Below, piece by piece: positions 43,293 through 52,422 of a DNA stretch of 64,000 nucleotides. The translations under genes were made by a program, and so were the position numbers. The notes under the pieces were generated by a model. The model ran no database searches. It saw only the letters and a list, made by a program, of their open reading frames with translations, and was not told where the DNA came from. Within the stretch, counting starts at the first letter, position 1. Each line of letters starts with the position of its first letter. This stretch comes from Cryobacterium shii. GTDB lineage: Bacteria > Actinomycetota > Actinomycetes > Actinomycetales > Microbacteriaceae. The stretch is taken from assembly GCF_004402595.1 (NCBI RefSeq), contig NZ_SOFY01000031.1, positions 31,909 to 95,908 of the forward strand, in the 5' to 3' direction.

Positions 43293-44000
43293 ATGGCCGA
43301 AAACGCCTATGTCTACGTGCTCTATGACGCGCAGGGACGCGTCAGCTACGTCGGAATCGGGAGCCGTCAGCGGCCTTACGAAACGCACAACGATGACTAC
43401 AACGAAGCACTAGCGTTCTCCAGCGATGTCAGAATCACCCCGATTCCCTTTGACTCTCGCCATGACGCCGAGCTCGCTGAGTCCCTATTGATTCGCGTGT
43501 TGGCCGACGCCGGGGCCCACGGTGTGGCGCTGACGAATCGTTCGGGGATGAAAGGCACTTCTGACCTCGTGCCCTTGGTCGCTCAGCGAGAGGGCTCGCT
43601 CAACTACCGGGACCTTCGCAAGTCGATAATCGTCAAAGTCTCACCCATGAAAATCGACGAGGTCAGGGACGTCGTCAGTGGCGTTACTCCCGATGCCGTC
43701 GCAGCGGAGCGTTGTCGAAAGTGGTGGCGAATCAGGAGTGTCGTTGAACGCGGCGACGACATCCGACAACTCGTCGCAATCTCGACCAGTGATGTGAAGC
43801 CACGGCGGGTACTCGGAATCTGGGAGACCAAGCCCGTCGCTGAATGGGACGTCGTCGGAAAGGCCATTGAACTCGTCGACCCGTCATCGGGCGACGTCGG
43901 CGGACACCAAGGCAAGACTTTCGACTGGGACGGCTACAGCCTGCAAAACCTGGGCTACAGCACGGACATTCGTTCGGGATGGTCTCAGGCCCCAAATTGA
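43293..44000 (+). CDS. GIY-YIG-like nuclease-domain protein
   Basis: The 235-aa protein has an N-terminal GIY-YIG-like module: YVYVLYDAQGRVSYVGIGSR (residues 6-25), arginines nearby, and an ELAESLLIR helix with the metal-binding Glu. The remaining ~140 residues are unassigned. GIY-YIG domains cut DNA in homing, repair and restriction. GGGGGAA stands before the ATG at 43293. The 3' end overlaps the following membrane protein gene by 22 bases, so they are probably co-translated. Confidence 0.65.
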   Translation: MAENAYVYVLYDAQGRVSYVGIGSRQRPYETHNDDYNEALAFSSDVRITPIPFDSRHDAELAESLLIRVLADAGAHGVALTNRSGMKGTSDLVPLVAQREGSLNYRDLRKSIIVKVSPMKIDEVRDVVSGVTPDAVAAERCRKWWRIRSVVERGDDIRQLVAISTSDVKPRRVLGIWETKPVAEWDVVGKAIELVDPSSGDVGGHQGKTFDWDGYSLQNLGYSTDIRSGWSQAPN

Positions 44001-45109
44001 GGAAGCGAAGCGCACCCTATGCTCCTCCACGTGAGGCGTCCACGAGTTTGCCGGCTGTACGGGACACCGGGACCAACGTACGGCCCCTCATCCGGCCGAC
44101 AGTCGAAATCGGCACCATTGCTTTTTTCGGCCTAATCTTTCTGGCCGGGGTTTCGAATGGAGGAAGCCTGGATTGGAGCGCGAAGCCACCCGGGCCTGGA
44201 CTTGTGCAAATCGGAAGGGCCGCGATGGACGATGCGCCTTGGGTCCTGACCTCACTCCTAGGAGTGATACTTGCCTTCTACGGGGCCTTGATAGGCCAGT
44301 CGCTCACCGGTCTCGGCATTGCGCCATCAACTCGCACGCGCAACACATTGGGGATAGGCGCGCAGTTCCTTTCGGGCACAATGCTCGTTTTCATCATTCT
44401 TTCAATCGTTGCCTGTTTTGATGACCCAGCCCAAACCCCACGCTTGTTCGGCATCATTGTGGTCGGTGGGACGCTGATCCTGCTCGGGGCTGGTACGGGA
44501 GCCTTCGTGTTCGGGACGCGAAGCGAACGAGCACGGTTCGCAGAGCAAGAGATTCGAGCTGCCCAGACGGCGCAAGACAAGCTGCGCCCCAGCATCAAAC
44601 CGAGCTCGGCCTGGTGGTCCCTCTCAGCGACGACTATTGCACTATGCATTTTGCCGACGGCACTCCTCGGCATCCTCCGCGCCCTCGGTCTGGACCTAGG
44701 GCCCTGGGTCACGTTCAGCGCCGTCTACTCAATCTTGAGCCTCATCGCGGTCAGCCTGCTCCTGCTCTTCACATACGGGCTGCTAGTAGGACGAACTTCT
44801 CGCGGGTCGGCGATTGCGTCGTGGCTCGGCGTCCTGGGGTATGCCGGCTTCTTCATCTGGCTTGGGATCCAGCTCGCGACAACAGGAGCACAGGAGATGG
44901 CGGTTCCGGGCTGGGCTGTCGTGGGAGCCGTCCTGTTAGCGGGTCTCACCTCTTGGTTGCCCGTCGCGCGAGGGCGTGGCCCCGTCCGGCACCGATGGAC
45001 TTACGGTGCCGCGCTGACGGGGCTGGCGAATCAACGCCTCACTGAGTACATAACCAAACGGAATGACCTCCTCGTGGAGCTGGGACGGTCAGAGGCGGAC
45101 CAAAAATGA
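43979..45109 (+). CDS. multi-pass membrane protein coupled to the GIY-YIG gene
   Basis: The 376-aa protein has a ~40-residue polar N-terminus and about eight hydrophobic segments between residues 45 and 330, with a charged helix in the middle (SERARFAEQEIRAAQTAQDK). No transporter or channel family is recognised. Its overlap with the nuclease-like gene suggests a nuclease-plus-membrane-protein module of possible defensive role; this is inference from gene order. Confidence 0.6.
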   Translation: MVSGPKLRKRSAPYAPPREASTSLPAVRDTGTNVRPLIRPTVEIGTIAFFGLIFLAGVSNGGSLDWSAKPPGPGLVQIGRAAMDDAPWVLTSLLGVILAFYGALIGQSLTGLGIAPSTRTRNTLGIGAQFLSGTMLVFIILSIVACFDDPAQTPRLFGIIVVGGTLILLGAGTGAFVFGTRSERARFAEQEIRAAQTAQDKLRPSIKPSSAWWSLSATTIALCILPTALLGILRALGLDLGPWVTFSAVYSILSLIAVSLLLLFTYGLLVGRTSRGSAIASWLGVLGYAGFFIWLGIQLATTGAQEMAVPGWAVVGAVLLAGLTSWLPVARGRGPVRHRWTYGAALTGLANQRLTEYITKRNDLLVELGRSEADQK

Positions 45110-45463
45110 CTTTTCAGAATCGCCTGCGGACCCGGATAGATGACTTCACCAGGATCTCCCGTCGGCATGAGACGATGTGATTTGGCGCACATGAGACGGT
45201 CGAACTCTCGCCTACCCGCGGCCGGCTAGCGAGTTGAGAGTGCTCAAGAAGTTCTTGGGGGGGGTGACGCTGTGCTCTCTGGCACTCCCGTACATAGCGG
45301 GTAGGGTTCGGCGCGCGGCCGGACGGGGCGGACATTGACCCTGCAGCGCAGCCCGGCCATGCAAGAGCCGCCGATCCGCCAGTTCCGGTCCTCCGAGCGG
45401 GCAGCGGCCGGCCCTCCTTAGCTGCGCTTGCACCATCGTCTTGACAACTATTCCAACGTCTCG
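45110..45463. other. 354-bp interval, no supported gene
   Basis: No frame with plausible composition was found on either strand. It separates the membrane protein gene from the convergent antitoxin-like operon and contains a G8 run near 45257. Confidence 0.4.
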
Positions 45464-45841
45464 TCACCATTCAACGGTCGCGGCGTCGCGAGCCTTCTTC
45501 AGGAGCTCGTCGGGTTGGTCTAGGTGTTCCACCGGCCGTTCACCCCTGAAGTAGCCGGAGGGGGAACAGAGCCAGATGGCAAGGTCATCCTGTGCCCAGC
45601 TCACGTCGCGCGCGAGGTCAACTAGGTCGGCAATTACGGGTTTGACCTGTCCAGATTCGAACTGGAAGCCGGGATACACGTACACGTCCCCAGGTTTGAC
45701 CGCGAGAAGCACCCCATCTGCTCTCATCACCGAGACCCGGGTGCTGTCGGCCTGCGCCAGGCCGAGAACGCGTAGAACTTCGTCGGAAGTGAGCAGCCCC
45801 CAGGTTGCGTGAATTTCCCGCCAGACCGATTCAACGCTCAT
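45464..45841 (-). CDS. MbcA/ParS/Xre-type antitoxin-like protein
   Basis: The 125-aa protein has features of the MbcA/ParS/Xre toxin-binding family: LTSDEVLRVLGLAQADSTRV, VYVYPGFQFESGQVKPVIADL, then WLCSPSGYFRGERPVEHLDQ and a C-terminal DAATVEW. In known pairs this protein neutralises a RES-domain toxin. No RES protein is visible next to it, so it may be an orphan antitoxin or have another partner. Its ATG at 45841 lies inside the end of the upstream 103-aa gene (11-base overlap). Confidence 0.68.
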   Translation of the reverse strand: MSVESVWREIHATWGLLTSDEVLRVLGLAQADSTRVSVMRADGVLLAVKPGDVYVYPGFQFESGQVKPVIADLVDLARDVSWAQDDLAIWLCSPSGYFRGERPVEHLDQPDELLKKARDAATVEW

Positions 45842-46142
45842 GGCTATCACCGGACGGCGCAACCGGCTCAATCCGGCGGATCCGGCTGGTGATGTGCCAG
45901 TAAAAATCGACCATCTCATCGTCGGAGGTCATCGTCCACCGTCCGGCCTCCCCCACTCGGCATGCCTCAAGGGTGCGAAGCGGCCTCTCTACGTCATTGA
46001 AGCTGGCTGGGCGCCCCGGGCCGGGGATCCGAGTGACCGTCATGGCATCCAAGTCGAGGATGTGCGAGCTGCCCTGCGTGACGACGCGCCAGACACCGCC
46101 CTCGTCACCCACCAAGACGGTGCCTTCCTGTTCTTGAGTCAT
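45831..46142 (-). CDS. small protein coupled to the MbcA-like gene
   Basis: From the ATG at 46142 the product is 103 aa, MTQEQEGTVLVGDEGGVWRV..., beta-rich at the N-terminus and ending GDSHER. It is not recognised and does not look like a RES toxin. It is the first gene of a two-gene operon with the MbcA-like antitoxin and is divergent from a recombinase-like gene. Confidence 0.5.
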   Translation of the reverse strand: MTQEQEGTVLVGDEGGVWRVVTQGSSHILDLDAMTVTRIPGPGRPASFNDVERPLRTLEACRVGEAGRWTMTSDDEMVDFYWHITSRIRRIEPVAPSGDSHER

Positions 46143-46248
46143 TCTTCGCTGATCCTCCTTGTCGTCTAGGTCATGGACAGCCGCCAGGCTCCACCTTCCG
46201 GTGCAATTCGTGAATATACTAATACGCATTCAACGACTTGGAGCCGCG

Positions 46249-47142
46249 GTGGCCGGTACCGACTACGAACCGAATCTCGAAATAGCCGTTTGGCACGAAG
46301 TGAGGACCTTCGTGCTCGAAGCGGTCGCCGATTCGACGGCCAGCACTCCGTACACTGCCGCCGAGCTGAAGGTCGCAGCGTCCCGAATCGCGTCCTGGAC
46401 CTGGCAGACAGCGGGCCTGCCGCTCGAGCGAGGCGTGGTCTTCCGGAGGGACGTGGTCGCGCGGTTCATCGCGGTCGGCTGCCTAACGTTGAAGCCCGCA
46501 TCCCGGGGGAACTTACGGAGCCAGCTCCTGAGGATGTCAGAGGTGCTCCTGGACCCGCGCGACGTGCCCCGGCGTCTCGCTCCGTTGGAGCCGTCAGAGC
46601 CCGCGGCCCCCTACTCGCGCGCTGAGCTGGCTTCCCTCCGCAGCTGGGCATCCACCCAGTCAACCCCTGCACGTCGCGCGAACGCCTGGGTGCTCCTCGC
46701 AACCGGCGCCGGCGCTGGTCTGGCGGCATCCGAAATTGGAGAGCTGCGCGTGGGCGACATCCGAGTTGATGGCAACGGCGTGCTCCTGGTCGTCACGGGC
46801 GAGCGCCCGCGTGTAGTTCCCGTTCTGCGCGAGTGGGAGCAGGTTCTGGCCGACCGAACCCGCACTCTGGGGCCGGACCGGTTCGCCTTCCGAGAGAACC
46901 ACGCCGCGAACTACCCGAACCTCATCGCCAACTTCATCGACCGAAGCCAAGTTGTCGGCGTTAAACCAAAGTCGCAACGGCTGCGCGCAACCTGGATAGT
47001 TCGGCACCTCGACGCCGCCACGCCGGTGGTCCCGCTGATGCAGGCCGCTGGCATCGAGTCTCTGGAGGCGATGACTCGCTACGTGCGGTTCGTGCGCGAA
47101 GTCGATGACGGCGAGGTCAGGGCCCGACTGCGAGAGGCGTGA
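46249..47142 (+). CDS. degenerate tyrosine-recombinase-like protein, copy A
   Basis: From a GTG at 46249 with GGAG five bases upstream, the product is 297 aa. The C-terminal half follows the tyrosine recombinase fold: ATGAGAGLAASEIGELRVGDI, where the first catalytic Arg would be expected but Ala is found; QRLRATWIVRHL in place of HxLRHTFATH; and MTRYVRFV supplying a tyrosine. So the Arg-II and Tyr positions are kept while Arg-I and the histidines are not. It is a paralogue of the gene at 54075-54998. It may bind DNA without cutting it. A TATACT box lies at 46215-46220. Confidence 0.6.
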   Translation: MAGTDYEPNLEIAVWHEVRTFVLEAVADSTASTPYTAAELKVAASRIASWTWQTAGLPLERGVVFRRDVVARFIAVGCLTLKPASRGNLRSQLLRMSEVLLDPRDVPRRLAPLEPSEPAAPYSRAELASLRSWASTQSTPARRANAWVLLATGAGAGLAASEIGELRVGDIRVDGNGVLLVVTGERPRVVPVLREWEQVLADRTRTLGPDRFAFRENHAANYPNLIANFIDRSQVVGVKPKSQRLRATWIVRHLDAATPVVPLMQAAGIESLEAMTRYVRFVREVDDGEVRARLREA

Positions 47143-47261
47143 GAAGAACGGGCTGAACGATTCCTGAGTGCCCATTTAGTCAGTTTTAGTGTGTTTTGTC
47201 TGCACGAATCCTGAAGGGGACAGTGGGCTTACCTCGGGACACACAAGTCCAAATAGTGCAC

Positions 47262-47295
47262 GCATATCCATGCATGCATGAATGCACGGATATGC
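47262..47295. promoter_or_regulatory. palindromic operator upstream of the HipB-like gene
   Basis: GCATATCC (47262-47269) and GGATATGC (47288-47295) form an inverted repeat around CATGCATGCATG. Such sites are typical autoregulatory operators of HipB/XRE antitoxins. It lies 50 bases upstream of the start. Confidence 0.5.
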
Positions 47296-47344
47296 TTGCA
47301 TTGGGCGGAGTGGCCGTCACAAGGGAAACGGAGAGAGCCTCGAC

Positions 47345-47590
47345 ATGTACACGGTGACCATCAGGCGATTCCGCGACCTGGGTGCCGTTATCAAGGCAGT
47401 CCGCGCGTCTCGTGGCATCCGCCAAGAGGAGCTGGCCGACACCCTCGCGTTCTCACGCAACTACCTTCAAGAACTCGAGAACGGCAAACCCAACCTCTAC
47501 ATCACCCGACTGTTCCGGGCCCTGAACGCTCTCGGCATCACCATCAGCGTCTCGTACACTCTCGGCGACACATCGGAAGGCCGTGACTGA
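47345..47590 (+). CDS. HipB-like XRE antitoxin/regulator
   Basis: The 81-aa protein MYTVTIRRFRDLGAVIKAVR has a complete XRE helix-turn-helix (SRGIRQEELADTLAFSRNYL QELENGKPN) followed by the short beta-strand tail seen in HipB proteins (LNALGITISVSYTL). GGAGAG precedes the ATG. No HipA kinase gene follows, so it may be an orphan or control the next unknown genes. A palindrome upstream fits autoregulation. Confidence 0.75.
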   Translation: MYTVTIRRFRDLGAVIKAVRASRGIRQEELADTLAFSRNYLQELENGKPNLYITRLFRALNALGITISVSYTLGDTSEGRD

Positions 47591-47637
47591 AAAACGGCAA
47601 CGCGGCGGGCCTCAGAACAACCGCGCATAGGTGGGGC

Positions 47638-47967
47638 ATGAGTATCTATGTGGCCCTGTGGGAAATTCGATTGCGTCGCTGCGGTGCGCACTCACGAATC
47701 TGGGAAGTAACGCTGTTTCCCGTTGTCGGCAACTCCTATGACCAGGACAAGGGGGTGCGGACACGGATGATGTTTTCGACTTTGCTGCCGTTCGATGAGT
47801 TCTGGTTCGACTTTGCGGCCCTGGCGGCCCATCAAATCAATGCCCAACCCCTGCCGCCAGAGGTACTCGAGGGGATTGGGGAGTTCGTGGCGCACGTCAA
47901 CTCTCGTCACGATATCGTTGCGCCATGTATGAAGCCTTCTGCGGAGCCACCGGCTCAGTCGTTCTAG
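47638..47967 (+). CDS. hypothetical protein, 109 aa
   Basis: An unrecognised protein starting MSIYVALWEIRLRRCGAHSR, with a hydrophobic aromatic middle (LPFDEFWFDFAALAAHQI). The composition looks like a real small soluble protein. It overlaps the next gene by 43 bases in another frame. It is the gene after the HipB-like regulator and could be its unrecognised partner. Confidence 0.45.
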   Translation: MSIYVALWEIRLRRCGAHSRIWEVTLFPVVGNSYDQDKGVRTRMMFSTLLPFDEFWFDFAALAAHQINAQPLPPEVLEGIGEFVAHVNSRHDIVAPCMKPSAEPPAQSF

Positions 47968-48755
47968 CGTCCGACTTCGCCGACTTTCCCGCTGGGGATA
48001 GGGCGAGCTATCGGGACTCCCTTTCATGCACATCCTGTTCGAAGCCCGCATACTTCATCCGTCGCGCGCGCAACGGGCGTGTAGCGTGCTTCGGGGCCAG
48101 GCCCCACGGCGACGGCTGCGAATTGACAGCCGCTCTGACCGACGACCGAGGAAGCGGGCACCTCCCCACGGAGGAGCCGGCATACAATCGCGGCGACGAG
48201 CTACTGCTTCAGCCTGCACGGGTCCGAGCGGTCCCCCACGCTACACACGCACCAGGAGGCCAGCCACACGAGGGGAGCGCGCGGCGCTACACCGGCCTTG
48301 GAGGGACACGTGCGGCGCGCAGCAACCTCGGCCTAACTACCCTCCTGCGTCGCCTCGTTCGCGAACCTGATTTTGCTTCCAACCGCGCGATGATTGTGCT
48401 CCCGGACAACACGAGAATGAGTATCGCGTCCCTTTGCGTCGCGTCGACCGACGTCGAAGAGAAGCACAGCGGCCGCCGCCGTCTCTACTGGGGCACAATC
48501 CGGTATGTAAATGAGGACGAGACCGGAGCCTGGTTCAACCTGGGATGGCGCCGCGCTCCGTCGCTGAGGGTGGCGCCTGAATTCCTCGCAGAATTGATGG
48601 AGGCCAAAGGCATCGACGATGCCGAGGATCTGCAAGGAGCCGCGTTCCTCTACTACGGTCCTTTGCGCCAGGCGAGGACTTCTGGCCGCCTACTCTTGTT
48701 CCCCAACGACCTCGATTGGTTTACATTGAGGCTGGCGGACGAGGACGTTCTCTAA
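47925..48755 (+). CDS. hypothetical protein with a zinc-binding-like motif
   Basis: The 276-aa protein has an N-terminal Cys/His set (SLSCTSCSKPAYFIRRA followed by ACFGARPHGDGCEL) that recalls the zinc motif of CoiA-like proteins, where a C-x2-C pair is followed by a histidine-containing second part. The rest is unassigned, with a C-terminal WFTLRL segment. No nuclease catalytic motif is obvious. The start may lie further downstream than 47925, because the first 40 codons overlap the preceding gene. Confidence 0.5.
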   Translation: MYEAFCGATGSVVLASDFADFPAGDRASYRDSLSCTSCSKPAYFIRRARNGRVACFGARPHGDGCELTAALTDDRGSGHLPTEEPAYNRGDELLLQPARVRAVPHATHAPGGQPHEGSARRYTGLGGTRAARSNLGLTTLLRRLVREPDFASNRAMIVLPDNTRMSIASLCVASTDVEEKHSGRRRLYWGTIRYVNEDETGAWFNLGWRRAPSLRVAPEFLAELMEAKGIDDAEDLQGAAFLYYGPLRQARTSGRLLLFPNDLDWFTLRLADEDVL

Positions 48756-49174
48756 CGAGACGCCCTTTCAACTTGGCTCCACTGATTCTCGTTCTGCCGC
48801 GCGCCGCCGTGTTTGACGACAAACGCGAGTGCCGCTGTGAGCATTCGCTTCCACTTCCGGCGCCATAGCCAGGACTCTTCGTGGCCTTGGGCCGGCGTCG
48901 CCGACGAGGAGGATAGCCCGCGGCCGCCGTTAGTAGAGAAACCGAACTGCCCGAGCGAAAGGCGCAATAGGGTGCCTCGTCAACGGGCCTGCAGCCACTC
49001 CACCCTGGAACAAATTCTGCTCTTGACGCGACCGCGCATAGAGGGGTTATGCCCCACTACACGATCCACCCTGACGCCCTATCCCTTGTGTTCGCACATC
49101 ATCGCGCGCACCCAGATTCTGCAGGCGCTTCACAAGACGCTTTGATGATACCGTCAAATCATGAGGACTTCGGC
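48756..49174. other. 419-bp interval before the restriction-modification gene
   Basis: A 71-codon frame on the minus strand (48752-48967) has some basic, helix-like character but no start signal. Otherwise nothing is recognised. The promoter of the restriction-modification gene should lie at the right end. Confidence 0.4.
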
Positions 49175-51865
49175 ATGACGGCATCAGTGAATAAATTTGG
49201 ATCCTTGGCAGACCTGAGTAGTGAGGCCAGCGTTGAGCAGTTCTTCGTAAACCGGCTACTGACTGACCTTGGATACAACGATGCCCAAATCAAACCCAAA
49301 GCGACCCTCGACGAACTGACTGTCTCCAAGGGGCGCAAAGGTGAGAAGTGGCGACCCGACTATGCAATTGTTGCCAACGGTCGGGTCAGGTGGATTTGCG
49401 AGGCCAAGAGCGTCGACGAGGACCTCGGCAAATGGACGAATCAGAGCTCGGGTTACTGCTTTGCATTGAATCGCGCAGCATCTGACAATCCCGTTGAGTT
49501 CTACATGCTCACGAACGGCGTCACCACTCGTGTATACCGTTGGGACAGTGATGAGTACCTCATCGAAGCCTCCTATCGAGACTTCACCGACGGGAATCTG
49601 AAGTTCCAAGAGATCCGTGAGCTGCTGGCCCCCACCAGCTTCAATCCTGTCCCCGAAGTCGCGGGACCCTCGCGCCACAAGCTAACGCGCCATTCAGTTG
49701 CCGAACTGAATGCTGACTTCGCCTGGGCACACAAGATCATCTACACTCGCGAAAGCCTCAGCTACACTGCCGCGTTCATGGAGTTCGTGAAGGTCATCTT
49801 CTTGAAGCTTCATTCCGACAGAACCGCGCACAACAGCGCAAACATTCGTGAAGAACCAAACGACGCCATCAGCGTCCCCGCCGGCGAAGTGAAATTCTCA
49901 CGTGCATGGATAGAGTCTCGCGAACATGAAACAACAAGCCCCTTGGACGCGGTACTTTTTCGCAATTTGGTGAAGGAATTCGAACTAGAAATCGCGCAAA
50001 ATCGTAAGAAGCGCATCTTTGGCAAAGACGAGAAGTTGGAACTGTCACCGGAGACTCTCAAGGTGCTTGTTGGCCGTCTCGAATCTGTCGATCTCATCAG
50101 TATCGACGCGGACCTCAACGGCCGGATGTTCGAGACTTTCCTAAACTCGACTTTGCGAGGAAAGGACCTCGGCCAATTCTTCACACCACGTAGTGTCGTG
50201 AAACTCGCCACAGGCCTTGCTCAGCTCCAAGCCGGCCCCGACCGCATCGACCGTGTCATTGATGCATGCTCAGGAACTGGTGGCTTCCTGATTGAAGCGC
50301 TGTCCGACATGTGGGCCAAGATTGAATCGAACGCCTCGCTATCCGACGTCAAGAAAGAGCAACTGAAGCGTCAAGTTGCCGAGCAATCCATCATCGGAAT
50401 TGACGTTGCTCGAGACCCCGCGCTCGCACGCATAGCGCGAATCAACATGTACCTGCACGGAGACGGCGGCACGAGCATTTTTCAGCTCGATTCGCTCGAC
50501 AAGAGCGTGACAGTATCGAGCAATGACAGTATCGAAATCGCCCAGGAGAAGAACGAATTCCGCCAGCGAGTAGCCGAGGGCTGGGCTGATACTGGAGATG
50601 GCCCCCGGGGTATCGCGGACGTAGCGCTCACGAACCCACCTTTTGCAAAGGAATACGACCGAAAGCAGCCCAATGAGGCGCGCCTGCTCGACGAGTACGC
50701 GTTGTCCTTTGACACAACAGGCGGCGCGAAACGACCCATCCCGTCTCTGAGCTCCATGGTGATGTTCCTTGAGCGATACTACGAACTACTCGCCCCTGGT
50801 GGTCGCCTGGTTACAGTGCTGGATGATGGAATTCTCGGCGCGCCAGCGAATGCACGTGTCCGGCGATGGATTCGCGAGCATTGGATCGTCAAGGCGGTTG
50901 TGTCACTCCCCGGCGACGCTTTTCAGAGGTCGCAGGCTCGGGTCAAGACGTCCATTCTTGTCCTGGAAAAGAAGCTAGCGCCGTCCGAGAAGCAACCCGA
51001 TGTCTTCATGTACTACTGCACGGTTGTCGGCGTAGATGATGCGCCCCGCCAGCGGATCCTTCCCATCGATGCTGAAAACCGTAAGAGGGCGACCGAGGAG
51101 ATCCAAACTGCGGTCTCGCTCTATCGGAGCTTCCAATCAGGCGATCCGGTAGCCGATGCCTGGCGCGTGCCCGCGAAGGCCATCGCGGATCGAATGGACG
51201 TCAAGGCTTGTTTGCCAGAATCTGGAAATCGAGTTCCCGACTGGGTTGCCGCTGGATTCGAAGTAAAGGAAGTCGATGATCTCCTTGAGCTTGCTGCCTC
51301 AGGCCACGCCAGCGACCGAATCATTGACACTAAGGTCGACGACGAGCTCGTTACATACCTTCGGGTACGGTATGACGGATTCTGCGAGGCCGGCGAGGAG
51401 ATTCAGACAAGTGATGTAGCAGCACAGAAGTTGACGCGGGTTGAGGCCGGGGACATAATCTTCAGCCACATCAACGCAATCCACGGGGCGGTTGGCGTGG
51501 TCCCCATAGAGCTAGAAGGATGCGTGGTGACCTCCGAATACACAGTGTGCCGCGCGAAGCCAGGATTGTCGGCCTCCGTAATTTGGACCCTCCTTCGCGC
51601 CCCCCAAACTCGAGCAGATATGTTGCTGCTCTCAACGGGCATTGGGCGCACGAGGGTGAAATGGAACATCCTCCGCACTCTGAAGCTGCCCATTCCTGAC
51701 GAGGAAACTCAAACAAGAATATCGAGAGCGTTGGACAAGGCGAACAGAGCTGAACGGCAGGTCGACGAACTTCGCACGGCAGCTAAGGCCATCGCCGAGA
51801 ACGAGCTGTTGTTGGGCGGCGAAGCTGCTCAAAACATCATCGCGGCGTTCCGTCCTCCTCGGTAA
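49175..51865 (+). CDS. single-chain type IIG-like restriction-modification enzyme
   Basis: The 896-aa protein joins three parts. Residues ~1-190 are an HsdR-N-like nuclease with a D...ExK motif (Asp62, Glu76, Lys78). Residues ~300-620 are an N6-adenine methylase with the SAM motif DACSGTGGF (Asp363) and the catalytic NPPF (Asn487). Residues ~690-896 are a type I HsdS-like target recognition domain ending in a coiled helix. Such fused R-M-S proteins modify one strand and cut unmodified DNA. The ATG at 49175, with GAGG upstream, is preferred over the frame opening at 49049. A DUF5655-like gene follows after 7 bases. Confidence 0.85.
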   Translation: MTASVNKFGSLADLSSEASVEQFFVNRLLTDLGYNDAQIKPKATLDELTVSKGRKGEKWRPDYAIVANGRVRWICEAKSVDEDLGKWTNQSSGYCFALNRAASDNPVEFYMLTNGVTTRVYRWDSDEYLIEASYRDFTDGNLKFQEIRELLAPTSFNPVPEVAGPSRHKLTRHSVAELNADFAWAHKIIYTRESLSYTAAFMEFVKVIFLKLHSDRTAHNSANIREEPNDAISVPAGEVKFSRAWIESREHETTSPLDAVLFRNLVKEFELEIAQNRKKRIFGKDEKLELSPETLKVLVGRLESVDLISIDADLNGRMFETFLNSTLRGKDLGQFFTPRSVVKLATGLAQLQAGPDRIDRVIDACSGTGGFLIEALSDMWAKIESNASLSDVKKEQLKRQVAEQSIIGIDVARDPALARIARINMYLHGDGGTSIFQLDSLDKSVTVSSNDSIEIAQEKNEFRQRVAEGWADTGDGPRGIADVALTNPPFAKEYDRKQPNEARLLDEYALSFDTTGGAKRPIPSLSSMVMFLERYYELLAPGGRLVTVLDDGILGAPANARVRRWIREHWIVKAVVSLPGDAFQRSQARVKTSILVLEKKLAPSEKQPDVFMYYCTVVGVDDAPRQRILPIDAENRKRATEEIQTAVSLYRSFQSGDPVADAWRVPAKAIADRMDVKACLPESGNRVPDWVAAGFEVKEVDDLLELAASGHASDRIIDTKVDDELVTYLRVRYDGFCEAGEEIQTSDVAAQKLTRVEAGDIIFSHINAIHGAVGVVPIELEGCVVTSEYTVCRAKPGLSASVIWTLLRAPQTRADMLLLSTGIGRTRVKWNILRTLKLPIPDEETQTRISRALDKANRAERQVDELRTAAKAIAENELLLGGEAAQNIIAAFRPPR

Positions 51866-51872
51866 CACCAAT

Positions 51873-52355
51873 ATGGACCCCGACGTCCTGCGTTTCCTTG
51901 AGGAATCCGGAAGCATCCGAGGCGAAAATGCCAGTGATTCACTGAGGCGCGTTCTCCACCTTGGTGGAGTTCCGAAGGAACTCGAACAGGAGATTCTCCC
52001 GGGGGCCTCAGACGAGTTGATCCTCCTTTTCAATCGCCTGGATCTTTCGCTCCGGTTACGCAACCCTGGATTGCACTACGTCCGTCGCTCCACGTATTTG
52101 GGTTACCGCCGCGAAGGGTCATCTACGCTCGCTTCGGGCGAACGTTCACAGGTTTTCGCCAGTGTCATGCGCCACTCACGAAAGCTAATTGTGGTCATGC
52201 CCTTGAATCCCGCAGAGTACGAGGGGTCCTTCAAGGTCCAAGATTTGACGGGGCGTGGGCACCATGGAGTTGGGGAGCTAAAGTGCACACTTGCCACTCA
52301 GGGTGAACTGGACACGTTCCTCGCAACCTTCGATGCTTGGCTAACCTCACGCTGA
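51873..52355 (+). CDS. DUF5655-like protein linked to the restriction gene
   Basis: The 160-aa protein starts seven bases after the restriction-modification gene. Its C-terminal ~90 residues (SRKLIVVMPLNPAEYEGSFK, VQDLTGRGHHGVGELKCTL, LDTFLATFDAWL) match the DUF5655 pattern seen at the ends of many restriction-associated and predicted-transport proteins. The N-terminal ~60 residues are helical. It is probably an accessory of the restriction system; the function is unknown. Confidence 0.62.
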   Translation: MDPDVLRFLEESGSIRGENASDSLRRVLHLGGVPKELEQEILPGASDELILLFNRLDLSLRLRNPGLHYVRRSTYLGYRREGSSTLASGERSQVFASVMRHSRKLIVVMPLNPAEYEGSFKVQDLTGRGHHGVGELKCTLATQGELDTFLATFDAWLTSR

Positions 52356-52422
52356 CACTCCGGACCAAGTCTCTTGAGGTTCAGGTTTCGATTGGCTCAA
52401 GACGTGGGCATTGGTTTGGCCG

